This document shows positions 1 to 5,927 of a DNA stretch of 9,823 nt, one piece after another. How positions within the stretch are numbered: position 1 is the first letter of the stretch; every line of letters begins with the position of its first letter. The position numbers were made by a program, and so were the translations under genes. The notes under the pieces are model-generated. The model did no database searches. It saw nothing but the letters and a program-made list of their open reading frames with translations, and was not told the DNA's origin. The DNA is taken from the NCBI GenBank assembly GCA_002477905.1, contig DLLB01000059.1, positions 1 to 9,823 of the forward strand. The letters run 5' to 3'. The DNA is from Clostridiales bacterium UBA7573 (GTDB lineage Bacteria > Bacillota > Clostridia > Oscillospirales > CAG-272).

Positions 1-30
1 ATCTCCTTTTCCAAAAGTTTTCGCGGGGGT
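1..30 (-). repeat. Conserved tail of a dispersed palindromic element (copy A, partial)
   Basis: Positions 1-28 are identical to 123-150, giving a direct repeat with a 122-bp period. Read on the minus strand, which is the direction of the kinase transcript, it contains CCCCCGCGAAAACTTTTGG, the same tail that follows the hairpins of the copies at 123-187, 4216-4262 and 7716-7763. The window edge cuts it, so its true left end is unknown. No coding potential was seen. Confidence 0.7.
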
Positions 31-47
31 GGAAAGGGGCGGCTTTT

Positions 48-79
48 CTGAGGGGGCTTTTTGAAAAAAGTCCCCTCAG
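48..79. repeat. GGGGACTT-type hairpin within the palindromic repeat cluster
   Basis: Positions 48-61 pair with 66-79 to give a 14-bp stem with one G-T wobble (56/71) and a short loop. The lower stem is CTGAGGGG against CCCCTCAG. It lies between the two copies of the 28-nt direct repeat. A loosely similar stem with a GGGGACTT core lies just after the MATE gene (4329-4356). No uridine run follows directly on either strand, so it may be a processing or stability element, or a weak terminator for read-through from the kinase gene. Confidence 0.6.
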
Positions 80-122
80 ACTCCCTCCAAAACTTTTCGA
101 AAAAAGGGCAGGCACACGCCAC

Positions 123-187
123 ATCTCCTTTTCCAAAAGTTTTCGCGGGGATCGGAAGGGGAGCCTTTTACAAAAGGCTCCCCTTCC
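123..187 (-). repeat. Dispersed palindromic element, copy B, 35 nt after the sensor kinase gene
   Basis: Positions 154-169 and 172-187 form a perfect 16-bp inverted repeat (GGAAGGGGAGCCTTTT and its complement). In the direction of kinase transcription the hairpin comes first and is followed by ATCCCCGCGAAAACTTTTGG. No uridine tract follows the stem, so it is not a textbook intrinsic terminator, although it sits where one is expected. The same hairpin plus tail recurs at 4216-4262 and 7716-7763. With copy A and the hairpin at 48-79 it accounts for nearly all of the gene-free stretch 1-222. Confidence 0.75.
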
Positions 188-222
188 TAAGACATATAGA
201 AATTCTGCTTTCCGCCGTCCTC

Positions 223-1446
223 TTACCGCAAAAGGACGGTGAAGCGGACGGTAGTGGGCGTAGGTGCGGTGGCGGTGATGGTTCCACGGTGCTGTTCCGC
301 GATCCTGCGGGCGACGGACAGTCCGATGCCGAATCCGCCCGTCTGACGGGCGGGATCGGCACGATAGAAGCGGTCGAACCACAGCGGAAGCTGCGCTTCC
401 TCCACAGGCGCGTCGCACACGTTTTCCACGCACAGGCGCAATCCCTTTTTACCGCCGTCGAGCGTACAGCAGATTTCACTTGGCACTTTGGCGTACTTGA
501 CGGCATTTTCCAAAAGGATGGACGTCAGCGTGCGCACGGCGTACTCGTCTCCGATATAGGAAAGTCCGGGCGTGACGTCGATCTGCAGCGAAAGCCCCTT
601 GCTTTGCGCAAATTCCGCAAAGGAAGCGGCGACTTCCGCAACCGCATCGCTTACGGCAAACGCCCGATGCACGGGCGGATTTTCCTCCTCCATGCGCGCA
701 AGCGTGACCAGTGCATTCACAAGTTCGGTCAGGCGGTCTGTCTGCGCGCGGGCTTTGTCGATCCACTTCTGCTTGCCAACCTCCAGCTCCAGTACGCCGA
801 GGCTGGTGGCAATCACTGTAATCGGCGTTTTCAATTCATGGCTTGCGTCGGTGATAAACTGCTTCTGCCGCTCGGACGCTTTCAGAATCGGCGCAATCGC
901 CCGACGGGACAACAGCACCACCAATCCATACACCAGCGCGATGCACGCCGCCATCGCACAAACCGAGATGAGCGCGATCATACGCACCGAGCGCAGTTCC
1001 TCATGGCAATCCAGAAAAATTGCCATATACCGTCCCTCTCCGTCGTCGGTGACGGAAAACCGGTAGCCGCCCGTGCGCCCTTTACCCACGCCATGCTTTT
1101 GCGCAACGGCAAGATACGTCCCCGCATCCGCTTCCGTCACCGCCGCGATCTTGTCAAAATCCGCTTTCACAAGAGAGCCGTCCGCGGTATAATACAAGAC
1201 GAAATATCGCGTTGTGAACGGCGCTTCCGGCGAAAACTCCCGCTTTTCCTCCGGATTTTTCTCGCCGGCGGGCGGCACCGGCGGCATCGCGCCGCGATTT
1301 TCCTGCAAGGTATCCAACGTCCGGCACAGCCGCCGATCCACGGAAAGATAATGCGCCAGATTCACACAAAGGCACAGCGCCAGCATCACCGCGGTTACGG
1401 ACAACATGGCAATGCGGATAAACCGCCCGCGTAATTTTTTAATCAT
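223..1446 (-). CDS. Two-component sensor histidine kinase (HisKA / HATPase_c)
   Basis: A 407-residue membrane sensor kinase that should autophosphorylate and pass phosphate to the regulator encoded upstream. The order is TM helix 1 (about 10-33), an extracytoplasmic domain of about 120 residues with a Pro-rich stretch (PPVPP, about 55-59), TM helix 2 (about 156-180), then a H-box DASHELKTPI with His203. The ATPase domain has N-box LLENAVKY (311-318), an F-box-like WFDRFYRAD (356-364) and G-box GGFGIGL (370-376). The DxGxG G1 motif is not evident; ENVCDAP stands near there, a deviation seen in some clostridial kinases. The start at 1446 is chosen because GGAGG lies 7 nt upstream. The ATG overlaps the 3' end of the regulator gene (ATGATTAA), indicating translational coupling. 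The signal sensed cannot be read from the sequence. Confidence 0.93.
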   Translation of the reverse strand: MIKKLRGRFIRIAMLSVTAVMLALCLCVNLAHYLSVDRRLCRTLDTLQENRGAMPPVPPAGEKNPEEKREFSPEAPFTTRYFVLYYTADGSLVKADFDKIAAVTEADAGTYLAVAQKHGVGKGRTGGYRFSVTDDGEGRYMAIFLDCHEELRSVRMIALISVCAMAACIALVYGLVVLLSRRAIAPILKASERQKQFITDASHELKTPITVIATSLGVLELEVGKQKWIDKARAQTDRLTELVNALVTLARMEEENPPVHRAFAVSDAVAEVAASFAEFAQSKGLSLQIDVTPGLSYIGDEYAVRTLTSILLENAVKYAKVPSEICCTLDGGKKGLRLCVENVCDAPVEEAQLPLWFDRFYRADPARQTGGFGIGLSVARRIAEQHRGTITATAPTPTTVRFTVLLR

Positions 1447-2116
1447 GGGACGCCTCCAGACAGTAGCCAAGTCCGCGGTTGGCGCAGATGGAAACGCAGG
1501 AACCGATGGCTTTAAGCTTCTTGCGCAGGTTGGAGATATGCACCCACACCACGGAAATCTCCGCGTCGCTCTCCCATCCCCAGATCCGTTCCATGATCCG
1601 GTCGGCGGACAGTACCTGCCGCGGCGTGCGCAAAAACAGCTCCATCACCTGAAATTCTTTGCCGCTTAACCGTGTGCTTTGCGTACCGCACCGTAATTCT
1701 CCGCTTCCGCAGTCCAGTTGCACATCCGCAAAGGACAGCACCTGCGGGCGGTATTCCCCGCCGCGCCGGAGCATCGCGCGCAGGCGGCTGATTAACTCGT
1801 CCGGCGCAAAAGGCTTCGGCAGATAATCGTCCGCACCCGCGTCAAACCCCGTAATCCGATCGGATTTTTCCGCTTTCGCGGTCAACAGCATGACCGGCGT
1901 CAAAATTCCGTTTGCGCGGAGCTTTTGCAATACCGTCACCCCGTCCGCTTTCGGCATCATCACATCCAGAATCACCGCGTCATAGGCGCCTGTCGCCGCA
2001 TAATCGTATGCCGCCTCCCCGTCGTGTACCGCGTCCGTCAAAAACTGATTCTTTTCCAGAAACGCGCACAGCGCTTCGCATAGATCCGGCTCATCTTCCG
2101 CAATCAGGATCCGCAT
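1439..2116 (-). CDS. OmpR/PhoB-family DNA-binding response regulator
   Basis: A 225-residue cytoplasmic transcription regulator. The receiver domain (about 1-118) has acidic residues E7/D8, phosphoacceptor Asp51 in VILDVMMP, Thr79 and Lys101 in LPKPF. A winged-helix Trans_reg_C domain (about 128-222) has the typical LSGKEFQVMELF, WVHISNLRKKL and RGLGYCL segments. The start at 2116 is chosen over an in-frame ATG at 2176 because AAAGGAG lies about 7 nt upstream and because a promoter occupies 2148-2176. It is first in a two-gene unit with the sensor kinase and is divergent from the beta-helix lipoprotein gene, its most likely target. An 11-bp-phased direct repeat at 2220-2237 is the candidate binding site. 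Confidence 0.95.
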   Translation of the reverse strand: MRILIAEDEPDLCEALCAFLEKNQFLTDAVHDGEAAYDYAATGAYDAVILDVMMPKADGVTVLQKLRANGILTPVMLLTAKAEKSDRITGFDAGADDYLPKPFAPDELISRLRAMLRRGGEYRPQVLSFADVQLDCGSGELRCGTQSTRLSGKEFQVMELFLRTPRQVLSADRIMERIWGWESDAEISVVWVHISNLRKKLKAIGSCVSICANRGLGYCLEASHD

Positions 2117-2147
2117 TTTTCCGCTCCTTTTCCTGTTTTTTGGTTTG

Positions 2148-2176
2148 ATTGTACCACACAGACGCGGAAAATGCAA
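2148..2176 (-). promoter_or_regulatory. Sigma-A-type promoter for the regulator-kinase operon
   Basis: On the minus strand the -35 is TTGCAT (2176-2171), followed by a 17-bp spacer and the -10 TACAAT (2153-2148), one mismatch from consensus. TGG directly before the -10 makes it an extended -10 (TGn). Transcription would begin near 2141, leaving a leader of about 25 nt with the Shine-Dalgarno site of the regulator. Assigned by pattern only. Confidence 0.7.
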
Positions 2177-2209
2177 GAAAAACTTTTGCGCGCCGCGCGC
2201 TTTGCAAAA

Positions 2210-2252
2210 CTTTTGTTTCCTTTAAGTAATCTTTAGTTTCGGGGGGTATCCT
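2210..2252 (+). promoter_or_regulatory. Candidate response-regulator binding site and promoter of the beta-helix lipoprotein gene
   Basis: CTTTAAG (2220-2226) and CTTTAGT (2231-2237) are direct repeats 11 bp apart, the phasing recognised by OmpR/PhoB-type dimers. A weaker third match, CTTTTG, starts at 2210. Nine bases after the second repeat is TATCCT (2247-2252), a -10-like hexamer with no recognisable -35. This matches the known PhoB promoter layout, in which the activator site replaces the -35 about 10 bp upstream of the -10. If correct, transcription starts near 2259. A competing reading is TTGCAA (2202-2207), 17 bp, then AGTAAT (2225-2230). Confidence 0.55.
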
Positions 2253-2293
2253 GTTCTTGTACAAACGGAGCAAGGCTCCGCAAGAACAGGAGG
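2249..2293 (+). promoter_or_regulatory. Nested inverted repeat overlapping the Shine-Dalgarno site
   Basis: TCCTGTTCTTG (2249-2259) is the perfect complement of CAAGAACAGGA (2281-2291). Inside it, CGGAGC (2266-2271) pairs with GCTCCG (2275-2280) around an AAG loop. The inner stem abuts the 3' outer arm, leaving TACAAA (2260-2265) as the only bulge, so 17 base pairs could stack. The outer arm covers the first four bases of the Shine-Dalgarno AGGAGG (2288-2293) of the gene starting at 2302. Whether the outer stem exists in RNA depends on the transcription start, because its 5' arm overlaps a possible -10 at 2247-2252. Confidence 0.65.
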
Positions 2294-2301
2294 AACCCGA
2301 T

Positions 2302-4179
2302 ATGACTATCCGAAAAATCGTTTGTCTGCTTTGCGCCATTTTGCTTACGCTGACCTGCGTATCCTGCGCTGACGCCGACCAAACGGACCAAACGACCGTC
2401 TCCCCGTCCGCTTCCACAACAACCGTGGCAGATTCCAACCATGTAACGGAAATCAAACCGGACGAAACCGCGCACGCGTTCGCGCTCGCCGCTTCAGACA
2501 ACGGCACCTACACCTACCGCTGTGCGGATTGCGGGGAAGAAGCGGTGTTCACCGTTTCCTGTACGGAGGGCACGGCAAACGCCGCGCAGGTTTCCGGAAA
2601 TACGCTGACCTTTACGGGGCTTGACGCGGACAGCGTTTATACTTTATCCGGTCTGTTCTACGGCAATCTCGTGATCGACGCCGGCGACGACTATCAATTC
2701 ACGCTGGAATTACAGGGCTTCACGCTTTATTCCGACACCGAATGTCCGATTGCTGCCATAAGCGGCGACAAGGTGGAGATCAGCGCAAAAAAGGAAACGG
2801 AAAACTACCTTTACGATACCCGCACAGAGATCGCGGAGGACGCGGTACAATCCAGCGTTTACGCCGTCTGCGATCTTTCCTTAAAAGGAAAGGGGAGCCT
2901 GTATATCACCTCCACCGCGCACAACGGCATTCACACCAAAGACGATCTGACAGTGAAAAATCTGACCTTGCAGGTGGATTGCATGGACAATGCGCTCAAA
3001 GGCAACGACAGTGTGACCATCGAAAGCGGGAATCTGACGCTCATCGCCCGCAAAGGAGACGGCATCAAAACGACAAACAGCGACGTTTCTTCCAAAGGAA
3101 AACAACGCGGCATCGTCCGCATCACCGGCGGCAATGTGCTGATCTACGCTTCCCGCGACGGCATCGACGCGGCGTACAGCGTACAAATCGACGAAAGCGC
3201 GGCGGAAGTGACGGTGCAGATCTTCACCGACAGCTATTCCAAGTTTTCGCAGGAATCGGCGGCGTCCGCGCAAAGTGCGCAGAGCGGCGCGTCGATTTTG
3301 ACGGCAAGCGCGGAAACGGGCAGTATTCTTGCCACGGGATTTGGCGGATTCGGCGGCGGCGGACGCCCCGGCGGGGGCGGCTTTCCTGGCGGCAATCCCG
3401 GTGGAAATCCGGGCGGAATGGGCGGCGGCGGAAATCCGAACAAGGGCAGTTATTCCACCAAAGGCATCAAAGCCGCGCAGTCCATTGAAATTGCGGGCGG
3501 CACCGTGACAATCTGCTCCTATGACGATTGTCTGCATGCCAACAGCGGCGTCGCCTTGGAAAACGGAGAAACTTCGGTCGGATCCCTTCTCCTGTCCGGC
3601 GGCACGCTGACGCTTTCTTCGCAGGACGACGCCGTTCACGCGGACGGCACGGCAAAGATCACAGGCGGTACGATCGCCATCGTCGCAAGTTACGAGGGCA
3701 TAGAAGGCGCTGTTGTGGAGATTGCCGGCGGCAATGTCTCGGTGATCGCGTCGGACGACGGATTAAACGGCACCGGCACTGCCAAGGAAAGTATCGTCAT
3801 CTCCGGCGGCTCCCTGTATGTACTGGCTGGCGGAGACGGCGTGGATTCCAACAGCACCACCTCTTATGACGGAATTCTGTTTTCCGGCGGCTCCAGCGTG
3901 ATTTTCTCCTACGGGCAGGCGGATTCCGCCATCGACACCGAGCGCGGCTACGCGTATACCGGCGGCTTTGTCGTCGCAGTGGGACTTGCCGGCGGTATGA
4001 GCGGAGAAAGCACCAACTGTTCCCCCGCGCTCAGCAAGATCGGGACCAGCAAAACCCTCTCTTTACAAAAAGGCGCTACGCTCACGGTAAGCGGCGTCTT
4101 GTCCGTCGAAGTCCCCGTCTCGATGAACGCCCTCGTCGTCTGCCTCGGCTCCACTTCCGCAACCATTTCCGCGGCTTGA
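2302..4179 (+). CDS. Secreted carbohydrate-binding beta-helix protein, Cthe_2159/DUF4353-like, probable lipoprotein
   Basis: A 625-residue exported protein. MTIRKIVCLLCAILLTLT is a signal peptide; Cys22 (after Cys-Val-Ser) is the likely lipidation site, though Cys at -3 departs from the usual lipobox. A Ser/Thr-rich linker (about 26-50) and a short CxxC region (Cys74, Cys77) follow. From about 90 onward there are repeated rungs of the type GDGIKT, SRDGIDA, STKGIKA, SQDDAVHAD, SYEGIEG, SDDGLNG and GDGVDSN, each followed by an 'I-x-GG' turn, typical of Cthe_2159-type right-handed beta-helices that bind calcium and acidic polysaccharides such as polygalacturonate. A Gly/Pro/Asn-rich insert (about 346-380) interrupts the helix. 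The start at 2302 follows AGGAGG by 8 nt; an ATG 45 nt upstream lies inside the leader hairpin and is disfavoured. It diverges from the two-component genes, which probably regulate it. Binding, not catalysis, is the expected role; the ligand is unknown. Confidence 0.88.
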   Translation: MTIRKIVCLLCAILLTLTCVSCADADQTDQTTVSPSASTTTVADSNHVTEIKPDETAHAFALAASDNGTYTYRCADCGEEAVFTVSCTEGTANAAQVSGNTLTFTGLDADSVYTLSGLFYGNLVIDAGDDYQFTLELQGFTLYSDTECPIAAISGDKVEISAKKETENYLYDTRTEIAEDAVQSSVYAVCDLSLKGKGSLYITSTAHNGIHTKDDLTVKNLTLQVDCMDNALKGNDSVTIESGNLTLIARKGDGIKTTNSDVSSKGKQRGIVRITGGNVLIYASRDGIDAAYSVQIDESAAEVTVQIFTDSYSKFSQESAASAQSAQSGASILTASAETGSILATGFGGFGGGGRPGGGGFPGGNPGGNPGGMGGGGNPNKGSYSTKGIKAAQSIEIAGGTVTICSYDDCLHANSGVALENGETSVGSLLLSGGTLTLSSQDDAVHADGTAKITGGTIAIVASYEGIEGAVVEIAGGNVSVIASDDGLNGTGTAKESIVISGGSLYVLAGGDGVDSNSTTSYDGILFSGGSSVIFSYGQADSAIDTERGYAYTGGFVVAVGLAGGMSGESTNCSPALSKIGTSKTLSLQKGATLTVSGVLSVEVPVSMNALVVCLGSTSATISAA

Positions 4180-4215
4180 AGGGACAGGGGTAGGGCGAAA
4201 ATAGAAAAATATTTT

Positions 4216-4262
4216 AAAAGGGAAGCCTTTTGCAAAAGGCTCCCCTTTTTATCCCCACGAAA
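4216..4262 (+). terminator. Rho-independent terminator and palindromic element, copy C
   Basis: Starting 36 nt after the lipoprotein stop codon, 4216-4231 pairs with 4234-4249 (one A-C mismatch at 4223/4242) and a run of five T (4246-4250) closes the hairpin. On the minus strand the stem is followed by TTTTAAAATATTTTT, so it can also stop transcription from the convergent MATE gene. The tail ATCCCCACGAAAACTTC matches the tails of copies B and D, so this is the same dispersed element used as a bidirectional terminator. Confidence 0.8.
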
Positions 4263-4328
4263 ACTTCAGAAGCAGGGAATCGGAGATATGCGTCTGTCCT
4301 CTTTGCCGGAAAGGGCGGAAGGGATTCC

Positions 4329-4356
4329 GCAGGAACTTCCTTCCAAAAGTCCCCGC
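4329..4356 (-). terminator. Hairpin just downstream of the MATE gene
   Basis: On the minus strand GCGGGGACTT (4356-4347) pairs with AAGTTCCTGC (4338-4329) with two G-T wobbles and an 8-nt loop, 15 nt after the MATE stop codon. No uridine run follows. The GGGGACTT core resembles the hairpin at 48-79. It may protect the transcript end, with the copy C hairpin further on acting as the real terminator. The rest of the 4180-4371 gap holds no gene. Confidence 0.4.
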
Positions 4357-4371
4357 AGAAAAGCCGCGCAC

Positions 4372-5739
4372 CTAAGCCGTACTCTCGCATTCCGCGCATT
4401 CCGTTCGCCCCTGCGTTTTGCGGTAGACATAAGCGAAATAGAGATTTTCCGCAAGGGCGGTGATCGACCAGGAAACAAGGTAAAGAGAATAGAGGGAAAG
4501 GATGGTTCCGAAGTGGGCAAAGACGGTATACACCCAGATCACACGGAACACGCAGGAGCCGCCGATCACCAGAATCGTCGGGGCAAGGGTATGCTGCAAG
4601 CCGCGGGAGGCGGCGATTGCACAATCCATAAATGCGGAGACGGCATAGGAGCACCCCATAATCTTCAGGCGCGTCATACCGGCGGCGATTACGTCGGGTT
4701 CTTTGGTAAAGAGGGCAAGGAAGCCTTCTCCGAAAAAGACCAAGGACAGTCCGAGCACCGCGCCCGACAAAAACGCATACAACAGGCAGATGAAATAGCT
4801 TTTCCGGATCCGTTTTTTATTCCCGACGCCGAGATTCTGACCGATGAAACTGGAGCAGGCGGTATAGAACGCGGACATCACGTCATACACCAGCGCGTCC
4901 GCGTTTGCGGCGGCGGAATTGCCTTTGACCATGAGGGAATCGAAGGAGTTGACGCCGGTCTGAATAAACAGATTGGCGATCTGGAAAATGGCATTCTGCA
5001 TCGCGGTCGGAATCCCCAGCCGCAGGATCAGCGCCGCCTTGTCGCGGCTGACGCGCAGCGCCTTACGGCGCAGTCCATAGCTTTCGCGGCAGCGCGCCAA
5101 CGCCAGCAAAATCAGAATCGCCGAAAGATACTGCGTGAGAATGCTTGCCAGCGCCACGCCGGCAACCGCCATCCGGAACACGATCACAAATACCAGATTC
5201 AGCGCAATGTTCCCAACGCCGGCAATCGTCAGATAATACAGCGGCCGGCGGGTGTCGCCGATCGCGGAAAAGACCGCACTGCCGAAATTATACAGCGCAA
5301 GCGCGGGCATGCCGAGAAAATAAATGCGCAAATACAGCACCGCGCCGTCGATTAAATCCGGCTTGGTTTTCAAAAGCGACAAAATCGGGCGGGCAAAGCC
5401 CACGCCGATTCCCATCACCACCACGCCGATCAGAACAGAAAGAATTGCCGCGGTATGTACCGTCTCGGAAAGATCTTTCTCCCGTTTCGCCGCAAAAAAA
5501 CGTGCCACCGGCACGTTCACGCCGCAACCGACGCCAATGAGAATTCCCGTAAACAGCGCCACCAAGATACTGGTGGAGCCGACGGAACCAAGCGCGCCGG
5601 AACCGGCAAACCGCCCGACCACCGCAATATCCGATAAATTGAATAACACCTGTAACAGCTGCGACGCCATCAGCGGCAGACTGAAACAAATGATCTGCTT
5701 CCAAAGGTTTCCTTTGGTAAAATCTTTTGCACGTTCCAT
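4372..5739 (-). CDS. MATE-family multidrug/Na+ (or H+) antiporter
   Basis: A 455-residue inner-membrane exporter with about twelve hydrophobic helices in two halves, the usual length for NorM/DinF-type MATE proteins. The N-terminal pattern LWKQIICFSLPLMASQLLQ and LSDIAVVGRFAG, the loop GDTRRPLYYL (161-170), and in the second half IPTAMQNAIFQ and FIGQNLGVGN (298-307) are MATE landmarks. Such proteins export cationic or other toxic organic compounds using an ion gradient; the substrate cannot be predicted here. Two adjacent ATGs exist (5742 and 5739); the second is preferred because AAAGGA then lies 7 nt away instead of 4. The C-terminal tail TECAECESTA is hydrophilic with two Cys. A 188-nt hairpin-rich leader separates it from the deacetylase gene upstream; no clear promoter was found there. 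Confidence 0.93.
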   Translation of the reverse strand: MERAKDFTKGNLWKQIICFSLPLMASQLLQVLFNLSDIAVVGRFAGSGALGSVGSTSILVALFTGILIGVGCGVNVPVARFFAAKREKDLSETVHTAAILSVLIGVVVMGIGVGFARPILSLLKTKPDLIDGAVLYLRIYFLGMPALALYNFGSAVFSAIGDTRRPLYYLTIAGVGNIALNLVFVIVFRMAVAGVALASILTQYLSAILILLALARCRESYGLRRKALRVSRDKAALILRLGIPTAMQNAIFQIANLFIQTGVNSFDSLMVKGNSAAANADALVYDVMSAFYTACSSFIGQNLGVGNKKRIRKSYFICLLYAFLSGAVLGLSLVFFGEGFLALFTKEPDVIAAGMTRLKIMGCSYAVSAFMDCAIAASRGLQHTLAPTILVIGGSCVFRVIWVYTVFAHFGTILSLYSLYLVSWSITALAENLYFAYVYRKTQGRTECAECESTA

Positions 5740-5766
5740 CATGGAATCCTTTCTGCGAGAGTACGA

Positions 5767-5916
5767 GAAGGTACGAACCCTTCGACGGGAGGAGCAAGCC
5801 CCTCCCCTCCGGATGTATGCAGTTCTTTTTCCTGCCATTCTGCATGGCGCGCATGCCCCTTTGCCCGTAAAGTGCGGGCGGAAGTTTGCGGAAACGTTTT
5901 TCCAAAAAGCGCCCGC
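5767..5916 (-). promoter_or_regulatory. Hairpin-rich leader between the deacetylase and MATE genes
   Basis: The 188-nt gap contains several perfect short stems. GCGGGCG (5874-5880) pairs with CGCCCGC (5910-5916) and overlaps a rival stem GCCCG (5863-5867) / CGGGC (5875-5879). GCCAT (5834-5838) / ATGGC (5844-5848) overlaps a rival stem GCATG (5842-5846) / CATGC (5852-5856). Then come GGGAGG (5787-5792) / CCTCCC (5801-5806) and GAAGG (5767-5771) / CCTTC (5779-5783). Two pairs of mutually exclusive stems could form an attenuator or riboswitch, but no uridine-tract terminator and no riboswitch class was recognised. Function is inference. Confidence 0.4.
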
Positions 5917-5927
5917 CCGAATCTGCC

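Noticed and set aside
61..1434. A 457-codon open frame on the plus strand opposite the sensor kinase
   Set aside because: The product is Arg/His/Gln-rich with no domain and no Shine-Dalgarno site. It is the antisense shadow of a GC-rich real gene whose motifs are unambiguous.
2177..2215. Repeated AAACTTTTG segments flanking a GCGCGC-rich block
   Set aside because: The two copies (acttttg at 2182 and 2209) are 27 bp apart, out of helical phase with the 11-bp repeat, and short enough to be chance in A/T-rich promoter DNA.
2881..3639. A 252-codon minus-strand frame inside the lipoprotein gene
   Set aside because: It is low in complexity and matches no family pattern, while the plus-strand frame has clear repeated beta-helix rungs.
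4288..5355. A 355-codon plus-strand frame opposite the MATE gene
   Set aside because: It is rich in Gly, Arg, His and Gln with no hydrophobic core or motif; the minus strand encodes a complete MATE protein.
5767..5783. GAAGG-TACGAAC-CCTTC hairpin resembling a tRNA T-arm
   Set aside because: On the minus strand the loop is out of register with the TTC position of a real T-arm, and no acceptor stem or anticodon arm can be placed around it.
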